Shown piece after piece: positions 18,400 through 25,550 of a stretch of DNA of 64,000 bases. This DNA comes from CAYJLF01 sp964371055 (GTDB lineage: Bacteria > Eisenbacteria > RBG-16-71-46 > CAIMUX01): the NCBI GenBank assembly GCA_964371055.1, contig CAYJLF010000003.1, positions 248,001 through 312,000 on the forward strand. Reading direction: 5' to 3'. The first letter of the stretch is position 1. Each line of letters opens with the position of its first letter. The notes under the pieces are model-generated. The model saw only the letters and a list, made by a program, of their open reading frames with translations. It was not told the origin of the DNA and made no database searches. The position numbers and the translations under genes are program-made.

Positions 18400-18783
18400 T
18401 CAACCGGCGGAATCCCCTGAACCATCCAGCGGGGTTCCGCCGGTCTTCGCGTGGGCACGCAGGCGGGCTGCGATAGCGAAGGCATCGAAATAGCGTTGCA
18501 GCGAGCGACCGGTCGAACCGTACTCGTTCTCTCCGACGAAGAAGTCGACCAGCACCTCGCGGGCCCGCGCGATCTCACGCAGGCGATGGACCGATCGGAG
18601 ATGACGCGGGTCCGCCAGGGTGAGGTCCATCAGCTCGAGAGCCCGCTCCAGCGCCCCGGCCGACAGGCGAGCATCGCGATCCCGCCAGCGGAGCGCGCGG
18701 CTGACTTCGCTGCCGACGTTTCCCAGTTGCTCGGCCAGCGAGAGCTCCCACCAGCGGCCGGCGGCTGCTTCCTGGTGTTGCAT
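18400..18783 (-). CDS. Small conserved helical protein of unknown function
   Basis: The 127-residue protein starts at ATG 18783, six bases after a strong GGGGGGTGA site and 5 bp after the GHMP kinase stop, so the two genes form an operon. It is predicted all-helical: WWELSLAEQLGNVGSEVSRA, ALERALELMDLTLADPRH, REIARAREVLVDFFVGENEY, SLQRYFDAFAIAARLRAHAK. The pattern (SLAEQLxNxGSEVSRALxW, ELxDLTxADPR, EIARAREVLxDFF) looks like a recurrent small bacterial/archaeal family I have seen described only as hypothetical. No catalytic motif is visible. It may be a partner of the kinase. Confidence 0.75.
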   Translation of the reverse strand: MQHQEAAAGRWWELSLAEQLGNVGSEVSRALRWRDRDARLSAGALERALELMDLTLADPRHLRSVHRLREIARAREVLVDFFVGENEYGSTGRSLQRYFDAFAIAARLRAHAKTGGTPLDGSGDSAG

Positions 18784-18788
18784 CGCGA

Positions 18789-19829
18789 TCACCCCCCGAT
18801 CGTCAACCGCAGGCAGCTCATCCCGAGGTCCCGCTCGATCACGGCGATCGCCGCCTCGCGGTCGTCGCGGCTGCGGGCCACGAACTGCGCCGCGCCATCC
18901 CCCTGCGAGCCGACCCCCTTGCCACCCCAGACGAGCGCCTGGAGCGCCGGGTGCCGAAGGACCCGGTGCAGTACCGGTGCCGTCAGCTCCTCCGGGCAGG
19001 CCGGGGCAGCCAGGCGATCGAACGTCTCCTGCGCCTCGGTCATGAGGGTGCCGAGGCGGGGCGCATCGGCTTGTTGAAGAGCGTCGACCGCGTCCGCCAC
19101 GATCTGGCGATTGAGCGGACCGAGCAGTTCCCGCACGCCCCGCGCGACGTCGCCGGGTGCTTTGGGGAAGGCCTCGTGCAGGCGGGCGAGGATGAGCCGG
19201 GTGTCTTTGCCGGCACGGAGGTCGACGACCAGGATATGCACCCCTCCGCGAACCGTGACTTCTGTCGCCTCCATCCGGTCGCCATCGAAGTCGAGGAGGA
19301 CCGGCCGCGTGCCATACGCGCAGGCCTGGTCCATCCTCCCGCAACGCGACCCGGTGAGGATCTCCCCCTGATACGCCAGCTCCATCTCGTCGCGAATGTC
19401 GAGGCCGAGGCCGTAGAGGCGATTGAACGCGCGGGCCGTCAGCACGCAGATGGCGGCGCTGGAGGAGAGTCCCTTGCGCACCGGAAGGTCCGAAGCGTTG
19501 TTGTCGAGCCGGAGGCCGCCGACAGGGTGCCGCGCCCGCACATAGTGGGCGACGCCGGCGACATAGCTCCAGAAGCCGCCGCCGAGGGCCTCCTCGCGCA
19601 GGGAGTCGGGTTTCATCGGGATCCGACGGGCCGGATGGCCGGGAGGGAGAGCCGACGATGTCAGGATGAGTTCGTCCGCAAGCGGAGCGACTTCGGCGTG
19701 AAGACCCTGCTCGGTGCCGGCGATGAGCGCACATCCCGGTTCGATGGCGGGGTGCTCACGCCGGTACTCGCCGGCCCAATCGGAGTGTTCGCCGAAGAGG
19801 CAGATCCGGCCGGGAACGAAGAGCCTCAT
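18789..19829 (-). CDS. GHMP-family small-molecule kinase
   Basis: The 346-residue protein starts at ATG 19829 after a GGGGGGACGG site. All three GHMP motifs are present: motif 1 PGRICLFGEHSDWAG (6-20), the phosphate-binding motif LPVRKGLSSSAAICVL (115-130) and motif 3 VWGGKGVGSQGDGAAQF near 298-315. The GEHSDWAG signature with a sugar-like acceptor pocket (GRMDQACAYG) recalls galactokinase, glucuronokinase and arabinokinase branches rather than mevalonate kinase. The reaction would be ATP-dependent phosphorylation of a sugar or sugar acid at C1 or another hydroxyl; the substrate is not determinable. It is transcribed with the small helical protein downstream and divergent from a secreted subtilase. 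Confidence 0.88.
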   Translation of the reverse strand: MRLFVPGRICLFGEHSDWAGEYRREHPAIEPGCALIAGTEQGLHAEVAPLADELILTSSALPPGHPARRIPMKPDSLREEALGGGFWSYVAGVAHYVRARHPVGGLRLDNNASDLPVRKGLSSSAAICVLTARAFNRLYGLGLDIRDEMELAYQGEILTGSRCGRMDQACAYGTRPVLLDFDGDRMEATEVTVRGGVHILVVDLRAGKDTRLILARLHEAFPKAPGDVARGVRELLGPLNRQIVADAVDALQQADAPRLGTLMTEAQETFDRLAAPACPEELTAPVLHRVLRHPALQALVWGGKGVGSQGDGAAQFVARSRDDREAAIAVIERDLGMSCLRLTIGG

Positions 19830-19942
19830 CGATGCCGTCCCCCCGTGAGGTCTCTGTCTGCCGCCGATGCGGCCCGGGCATGGTAAGCTGGATGGGTATC
19901 TTCCGCGATGACATCCAGCTTTGGCACGGAAAGGACCCCCCG

Positions 19943-22852
19943 ATGCGCCGACTCACCGCCGCTGCTCGCCACCTGTCCGGCAGGTCCCGCCTGTCCATCT
20001 CCTCGTCGCTGCTCGCCCTGCTTCTGGGACTCCTGATTGCCGGATCACCGGTCCCCACGGGGGCCGCGGGTGGGGGAGCCATGTCCGGGATGGGGCCAGC
20101 TACGTCGGCCGCGACCTTCGTTCCCGCCTACCGGACGCAGGTCGAGCAGGTCGACCTCGACCGCGTCGGCATCCGATTCGTCGAGGAGACGGCGGCGCGC
20201 GTGCGGGAGGGGAGGCTGGTGTCGCTGACGGCCGACCCGGCTGCGGCGGAGAAGCTCGCCTCAGTCGAGGCGATCGTTGCCGCGATCCCCGGTGCCCGGA
20301 TGGAGCGGCGGTTCCCGGCGAGCGAGTCGGACCTCGACCAGATGCGGAGCCGGGCGATCGAGCGGACGCGGAGGGACGTGCCCAATCTCAACCTCTTCGC
20401 GCTGGTGCGCCTGCCGGCGATGGCGGACGAGGCGGCTGCAAAGGAGAGACTGCGCGGCGTGCTGTCGGCGCTGAACGGCGCGGAGGGTGTGGCGGAAGCC
20501 TGGGCGCTGCCGATCGGCGTGCCGGCGTCGCGTCTGGATACGCCCGTGGACTCTCGCGCGGACCTGCCTGTCGTGGAGCCGGTGCGCGCGGCGACCGGCG
20601 ACGCTGCCCGCCTCTCCCGCACCACCCCCGACTTCTCTCCGATGCAGGGCTACCTGTACAACCCGCCCAGCGGGATCTGGGCCGACTCGGCCTGGTCCTT
20701 CGCAGGCGGATTGGGCCAGGGGGTCAAGATAATCGATATGGAGTGGGGCTGGCTCTGGACCCACGAGGACCTCAAGGCGCCGTTCTATGTCGGCAACGAG
20801 CAGGGGCCGAGCGACCACGGCACCGCAGTGTTGGGCGAATACGCCGGGCAGCACAACGGGTATGGCGTCAACGGCATCGCACCTGAGGTGCAGATCGGCG
20901 GGATCCACCTGGACGACATCGCCGCCGACGTGCTCGAGGCGATCTCGGTCCTCTCGCCCGGCGACATCTATGTGATGGAGGTGCAGGTCGGCGGTCCCGA
21001 GAACTGGATGCCGGTGGAGTGGTGGCCGGACGTCTACGCCGCGATCTCGACCGGCTCGGCCCTCGGCGTGATCTGCTGCGAGGCAGCGGGGAACGGCTCG
21101 GTCCACCTCGACGACCCGCTCTACGGCGACTACTTCGACCGGCGCGTGCGCGACAGCGGCGCCATCATGGTCGGCGCCGGCACCCCGAACGGGCTGGATG
21201 CCGAGTCGTTCAGCAACCATGGCTCGCGCCTCAGCCTGCAAGGGTGGGGCTCGTCCGTGACGACCACGGGCTACGGCAACCTCCAGGGGGGCGATCCGGA
21301 GGTCTGGTACACCAACAGCTTCAACGGCACCTCCAGCGCCACGCCAATCGTCACGGGTGCTGTCGCTTCGCTGCAGGGACAGGCGTTGGCCCTCTTCGGT
21401 GAGCCGCTGACACCTGGTCTGGCCGAGGAGATCCTGCGCGCCACCGGAACGCCGCAGGCGGGGACGCGGACGATCGGTCCCAGGCCGAACCTGGTCGCTG
21501 CGCGGGAGCGGCTCCTCCTCGGCTTCGGCGAGGTCGCGGTCACGGTGCGGGACGGGAGCACGCATCAGCCGCTCCCCGGAGTCGTCATCGAGATCGCGGA
21601 GACCGGGCGGATCGACGTGACCGGTAGCAACGGTGACGTCGTGATGCAGCTCACGGCCGGACCCCTGGTCTTCCACATCCCGGAGACGTTCTACTACCCG
21701 GCGTTGGACTATCCATGCAATGTGATCGCGGGAGAGTTCCAGGAGGTCACCATCGACCTCTTGCCGTCGCCCTTCGGCTCGATCGCGGGTCAGGTGCGCG
21801 CGATCGACGGGAGCGGGATTCCCGGCGCACGGATCGTGCTGCCCGGCACGCCCATCGATGCGGTGTGGACCGATGCGGCCGGCGCCTTCACGATCCCGGG
21901 GGTACCCGAGCGCACCGGGTATGACGTGCTCGCCTCGCAGGTGCCGGGATTCGGGGCGGTCCATGCCGAGGTCGCCGTGACCGGTGGCCAGGCGACCGAC
22001 CTCAGTCCGGTGTTGCCGGACGCGGAGACGTTCGAGAGCGGCCAGGCGGGGTTCACGGCCACGAATGAATGGGAGTGGGGCACGCCCACTTTTCCCTATG
22101 CCGACCCGGTCCCGACCTTCTCGGGCACGAAGGTGTGGGGGACCAAGCTCGCGGGCGCCTATGGCGACCTCAAGACCTCGGTCCTGACCTCGCCCGTCTA
22201 CGACCTGAGCGGATACTCCTCGCTGACCCTGTCGTTCCATCACTACTACTGGATCGATCCCGATGACGGCGGGCAGCTCCAGGTGTGGGATCCGGACCAG
22301 GGACTCTGGGTCGTCGTGGAGCCGGTCGGCGGCTATCCGGACGACAACATCATCATCCTGTTGTACACCGGCGGATATAACGGTCAGCTCGAAGGGTACG
22401 AACCGGCGATCTTCCACCTGGATGCGTATGCCGGGCGCGACTTCAAGTTCCGGTTCTACTTCCGCAGCAACATCTCCGGACACAAGCTCGGCTGGTACAT
22501 CGACGATGTCGCGCTCGACCTTGGCGATGGGCAGACGCTCTCGATCGACCCGAGCGAGTTCACGGCGTCGAGCGAGGGGGTGCGGCTCATCGGCGGAGGC
22601 CCGAATCCCACCTCGACCGACACGCGCCTGTTCTTCGAAATCCCGGCGGAGAGTGTCGCCCGCCTCGAAGTGTTCTCGCCGAACGGCGCGCGCGTGCGGT
22701 TGCAGGAGCTGGGACGGTTGCGCCCCGGGCGGCACGAGGCGGCCTGGGATGGACGCGACGATGCGGGGCGGATGCTCGGGAGTGGTCTCTACCTCTATCG
22801 ATTGAGCGTGGGGATCGAGGCGATCACGGGCAGGATAGTGAGGGTGAAGTAG
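19943..22852 (+). CDS. Secreted subtilisin-like (S8) serine protease with C-terminal FlgD-like sorting domain
   Basis: The 969-residue protein starts at ATG 19943 with AAGGA 8 bases upstream; a signal peptide lies at about 14-45. An N-terminal region (about 60-200) resembles a propeptide. The S8 catalytic triad is readable: Asp265 in KIIDMEWGW, His292 in PSDHGTAVLG, Ser464 in NGTSSATPIVTGAV; AAGNGS supplies the oxyanion region. Two carboxypeptidase-regulatory-like domains follow (VTVRDGSTHQPLPGVVIEI; GQVRAIDGSGIPGARIVLPG). Next is a beta-sandwich resembling an MAM or immune-inhibitor-A-like module (ETFESGQAGFTATNEWEWG...GWYIDDVALD). The terminal 85 residues are the FlgD-like domain (GPNPTSTDTRLFFEI...YLYRLSV). 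It is probably exported and surface-attached or released, degrading extracellular protein. Confidence 0.93.
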   Translation: MRRLTAAARHLSGRSRLSISSSLLALLLGLLIAGSPVPTGAAGGGAMSGMGPATSAATFVPAYRTQVEQVDLDRVGIRFVEETAARVREGRLVSLTADPAAAEKLASVEAIVAAIPGARMERRFPASESDLDQMRSRAIERTRRDVPNLNLFALVRLPAMADEAAAKERLRGVLSALNGAEGVAEAWALPIGVPASRLDTPVDSRADLPVVEPVRAATGDAARLSRTTPDFSPMQGYLYNPPSGIWADSAWSFAGGLGQGVKIIDMEWGWLWTHEDLKAPFYVGNEQGPSDHGTAVLGEYAGQHNGYGVNGIAPEVQIGGIHLDDIAADVLEAISVLSPGDIYVMEVQVGGPENWMPVEWWPDVYAAISTGSALGVICCEAAGNGSVHLDDPLYGDYFDRRVRDSGAIMVGAGTPNGLDAESFSNHGSRLSLQGWGSSVTTTGYGNLQGGDPEVWYTNSFNGTSSATPIVTGAVASLQGQALALFGEPLTPGLAEEILRATGTPQAGTRTIGPRPNLVAARERLLLGFGEVAVTVRDGSTHQPLPGVVIEIAETGRIDVTGSNGDVVMQLTAGPLVFHIPETFYYPALDYPCNVIAGEFQEVTIDLLPSPFGSIAGQVRAIDGSGIPGARIVLPGTPIDAVWTDAAGAFTIPGVPERTGYDVLASQVPGFGAVHAEVAVTGGQATDLSPVLPDAETFESGQAGFTATNEWEWGTPTFPYADPVPTFSGTKVWGTKLAGAYGDLKTSVLTSPVYDLSGYSSLTLSFHHYYWIDPDDGGQLQVWDPDQGLWVVVEPVGGYPDDNIIILLYTGGYNGQLEGYEPAIFHLDAYAGRDFKFRFYFRSNISGHKLGWYIDDVALDLGDGQTLSIDPSEFTASSEGVRLIGGGPNPTSTDTRLFFEIPAESVARLEVFSPNGARVRLQELGRLRPGRHEAAWDGRDDAGRMLGSGLYLYRLSVGIEAITGRIVRVK

Positions 22853-22906
22853 ACGGAGGGCGTCTGGCCAAGGCCTCCTGTCCCCGGCGTCTCCTTCCGC
22901 CGGCCA

Positions 22907-23074
22907 CTACCACTTCACCCCGAACAGCCTCGCGATGCCGGCCAGCGCCGCCAGAAGACCGAACAGCACGATGACGATGGCACAGAGCCCCAGGACGAGG
23001 TTGGCCAGAGGCGTCTTCCGGGGGTTGTACCAAGGTTCGTCGTCGTCGCGGCGCGGCGGCCATCCTCTCCTCAT
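22907..23074 (-). CDS. Small single-pass membrane protein (55 aa)
   Basis: The ORF encodes a charged N-terminus (MRRGWPPRRDDDEPWYNPRK) and one strongly hydrophobic helix (about residues 25-48, containing VLGLCAIVIVLFGLLAALAG). Its ATG at 23074 overlaps the upstream ORF's stop by 4 bp, the coupling style seen throughout this window. A GAGG-rich stretch precedes the start. No family is recognised. The clean membrane helix and overlap argue that it is real. Confidence 0.55.
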   Translation of the reverse strand: MRRGWPPRRDDDEPWYNPRKTPLANLVLGLCAIVIVLFGLLAALAGIARLFGVKW

Positions 23075-23397
23075 GCCACCTCCCTCTCGTCCATCGTCTC
23101 CAGGTTGACCTCGATCATCCGCGTCGAGCCGTGAATCGGCTGGAAGTAGCGGGCGGGTAGGACCTCGGCCTTGGACAGCGTCGGCGTGGTGTGGCGGTAC
23201 TGGTGGCCCTTCGGCGCGCGGAAAAACCCATTGCGTGCGCGGCACCGACCCCACTCCGACCACGATCCAGGATCCCACACCCCCGCGACAACCGCTGTCG
23301 TTCCTACCGGCCGCGGCTTCCTCCGAGTCCGGGAAGACAGACTGCCGAGGGGAACTTTCCCAGGTCGCCGGGACCAGTCCATGACCCCACGAGGCAT
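23071..23397 (-). CDS. Short hypothetical protein
   Basis: The frame encodes up to 108 residues. Only the C-terminal half looks protein-like (GFFRAPKGHQYRHTTPTLSK, EVLPARYFQPIHGSTRMIEV); the N-terminal half is Arg/Pro-rich and may be untranslated. No good ribosome-binding site precedes ATG 23397, and an internal start cannot be excluded. It overlaps the 55-residue membrane protein by 4 bp, suggesting co-translation. I recognise no family. Confidence 0.4.
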   Translation of the reverse strand: MPRGVMDWSRRPGKVPLGSLSSRTRRKPRPVGTTAVVAGVWDPGSWSEWGRCRARNGFFRAPKGHQYRHTTPTLSKAEVLPARYFQPIHGSTRMIEVNLETMDEREVA

Positions 23398-23709
23398 CCG
23401 GTCGGGCCGAGCTCGCCCGAACTACGGCAACGCAGCAGCTCTGTTCGATGATGGCTGAAATATCGGAAAGATCTGTCGTGGCGCGGTGGCGATCGGAACT
23501 CCCGAATGTTGAATCTCTATTCTGTTGATGTACATTTAGTTACGAATTCTCACCGGGAGTCTGTGGTCCGGGGGGGACGGTGTGGCGGTACCCAGGAGGG
23601 GAGATTGACGAGGGCGCTTGAAAGATTCGAAAGATGCGGATAGGCGGTCTCATCGCTGACGTGTGAGCCTCGGCAACGCCGAATAGCGGGTTTCAGGTCT
23701 GGAGGAAGC
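23398..23709. other. 312-bp intergenic region with a locally AT-rich promoter segment
   Basis: No gene was found here. The stretch 23500-23555 is much richer in A/T than its surroundings and holds the candidate promoter listed separately. A direct repeat GAAAGAT...GAAAGAT lies at 23620-23637. The base-composition shift adjoins the AAA+ ATPase gene and may mark acquired DNA. Confidence 0.4.
23509..23536 (+). promoter_or_regulatory. Candidate sigma-70 promoter for the AAA+ ATPase gene
   Basis: TTGAAT (23509-23514), a 16-bp spacer and TACATT (23531-23536) lie within the only AT-rich patch upstream of the gene. The predicted leader would be about 165 nt. Confidence 0.35.
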
Positions 23710-25299
23710 ATGGAGTTTCCGCCGAACCCCTATGACCCAGGTAACGCCGTAATGCCCAAGCACTTCGCTGGCCGAGCGACGCAGATTCGTGGGAACCCCC
23801 GGTGCTTCGAATCGTGTCGGGCGGGACACCCCACGCACGTCTTTGTCCAGGGAGCCTGGGGACTCGGGAAGACCTCTCTCCTGCTGCGCTTGCACCCGGA
23901 ACTGGAGGAGGACGGGACCGTCATCCGCGAATCGCTTCCGTTGGGAACCATGCAGCGGGTGCAGTTCTACACCGCGGTGTTCGCGGCGTTGTTCGCAAAG
24001 GTACCTGACGTCGCGTCGGCGGCAGAGCTCGTGGCCGTGACCCAGTCCTTCCAGAGTCCCAGCGGTGTTCGCCAATCGCTGCAGATCCTGATGGAAGCAG
24101 TCCAGGCGCTCGGTCGAGGTCCCGTTGTGATCATGCTGGACGAGCTGGAGCGGGCCCAGCCAGAGTTCCTCGGCGAACTCCGTGACCTTTTCCAGAGGTT
24201 GGGACAGGACGGGGCTCGGCACATGCTGCTCTTCGCCGGTCGCGAGCTACCGACGGCGACCTCGGACGCGACGGATCCGGTGAGGCGCTTCTTCCAGTAC
24301 GTTCCCGTCGATCGTATGAACGAGGTCGAGAGCGTCGAGGCGATCCGCCGGCCGATCCTGTTCCTTCCCGGATTCACGATCGACGATGAGGGGGCGCAGG
24401 TCATCCACCGCCGCGCGTCCGGGCATCCTTACTTCCTCAAGAAGATCTGCCACGAGGTCTTCAATCTCCTCGATGGCCAGGGAGTCGTCGACTCCGAGTG
24501 GCTGCGGCGGAATTGGACGCGGATCGAGGAGAAACTGGCACGCGACAGGTTCCAGAGCGAGGTGAACGGCCTCCCGACCGCGGAGCGTGATGTTCTTCTG
24601 CACGCGAGTCTTCTCGATCAGCCATTCCAGGTCCGAGCACTCCGGTCGGTTTTGGAGAGGGCACCGGATCTTCCGTTGATGCGTCTCCGCGACCGAGGTC
24701 TGGTTCACCGGCCCAGCCGAGGGGTGTACGAGATCTACCATCCTCTCTTCCGGCAGTACCTTCAAGTCCTGGCTCTCCGGGAGGGCATTCCCTCCTCTCC
24801 CACCATGGGATATGTCCCCGAAGGGCGGCCGGTCCTCGGGCGCCAGCAGTTGGAGACGATCGTGAGAGAGGCTGCTCGGAGCTGGCTGGATATCCTGGAC
24901 CAGCACTTCCGCGAGGACGCCGTCTCGCTTCTGGAGGCCGTGCAGAAGGGAGTACGGATCCGGGTTCTGATGGGAGAAGACAAAGCCTGGACCAAGACGA
25001 GGCGCTACCTGGAGAGATTGCACGGTGACGTCCGAAGCCGCGTCGAGATCCGGGCTTGGGTCGCCTCGTCCGATCGTCCGTTTCCGGCCCATGTACGCCT
25101 TGTGCTGGGCGATCTGAGGTGTTGGGAGTCGAGTCACTCGCTGGGCGCGGCAGGGCAGAAGGCGACTACGTTTACCGACAAGAGCGACGATCGACGACTG
25201 CCACGGTCGGAGTTCGATCGGTGGTGGAAGGAGAGCAAGATCATCTTTCCCGATGGTCCTTCCGCGACGCACAGCGATCGGAGGCCGGATCAGGTGTAG
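23710..25299 (+). CDS. AAA+/STAND-like ATPase with a degenerate PLD-like C-terminal domain
   Basis: The 529-residue protein starts at ATG 23710 after GGAGGAAGC. Walker A is GAWGLGKTS (48-56), Walker B VVIMLDELE (139-147), and a sensor-1-like LLFAGRE lies near 172. ASGHPYFLKKICHEVFNLL near 237-255 matches the lid of Orc/STAND-type ATPases, followed by a winged-helix-like segment (VYEIYHPLFRQYL). The C-terminal 150 residues resemble a phospholipase D-like fold: VRIRVLMGEDK, then AHVRLVLGDLRCWESSHSL where HxK reads HVR, then EFDRWWKES. Such ATPase-effector architectures are typical of bacterial conflict proteins that sense a trigger through the C-terminal domain. It is a single gene among secreted-protein genes. 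ATPase assignment is firm; the C-terminal assignment and defence role are inference. Confidence 0.75.
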   Translation: MEFPPNPYDPGNAVMPKHFAGRATQIRGNPRCFESCRAGHPTHVFVQGAWGLGKTSLLLRLHPELEEDGTVIRESLPLGTMQRVQFYTAVFAALFAKVPDVASAAELVAVTQSFQSPSGVRQSLQILMEAVQALGRGPVVIMLDELERAQPEFLGELRDLFQRLGQDGARHMLLFAGRELPTATSDATDPVRRFFQYVPVDRMNEVESVEAIRRPILFLPGFTIDDEGAQVIHRRASGHPYFLKKICHEVFNLLDGQGVVDSEWLRRNWTRIEEKLARDRFQSEVNGLPTAERDVLLHASLLDQPFQVRALRSVLERAPDLPLMRLRDRGLVHRPSRGVYEIYHPLFRQYLQVLALREGIPSSPTMGYVPEGRPVLGRQQLETIVREAARSWLDILDQHFREDAVSLLEAVQKGVRIRVLMGEDKAWTKTRRYLERLHGDVRSRVEIRAWVASSDRPFPAHVRLVLGDLRCWESSHSLGAAGQKATTFTDKSDDRRLPRSEFDRWWKESKIIFPDGPSATHSDRRPDQV

Positions 25300-25428
25300 A
25301 CCCCTCCGTCCTTGTCCGCGTCCGGCTCCGGAAGACGTCGCCGGGCCGCCGATCGGAAGTTCCAGCCTGCACGTACGAAGAGTAGCATGCCGCCTTGACT
25401 CAAGTCTGAGGCGGTGCCCCACCCTGCA

Positions 25429-25457
25429 TTGACCCTTCCCCCCATCCCGCCTACAAT
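25429..25457 (+). promoter_or_regulatory. Sigma-70-type promoter for the beta-propeller protein gene
   Basis: TTGACC (25429-25434), a 17-bp C-rich spacer and TACAAT (25452-25457) lie 94 bp upstream of ATG 25551. Both hexamers match consensus well in otherwise very GC-rich DNA. Confidence 0.6.
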
Positions 25458-25550
25458 CCCCCCGCGACATTCCGCCGTCGCGAGCGGCGCGGAGGTCTCT
25501 TCCCGCCCGCCGCGGCCTTCTCCGACCGGCTATCCACGGGAGGATCGGTC

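Noticed and set aside
18784..19734. Minus-strand extension of the small helical protein upstream over the GHMP kinase
   Set aside because: The extension is an out-of-frame reading of the kinase; the strong GGGGGGTGA site and ATG 18783 define the true start.
20261..22735. Long minus-strand open frame (824 codons) over the subtilase
   Set aside because: Antisense artefact of high GC; the plus strand carries a complete S8 triad and signal peptide.
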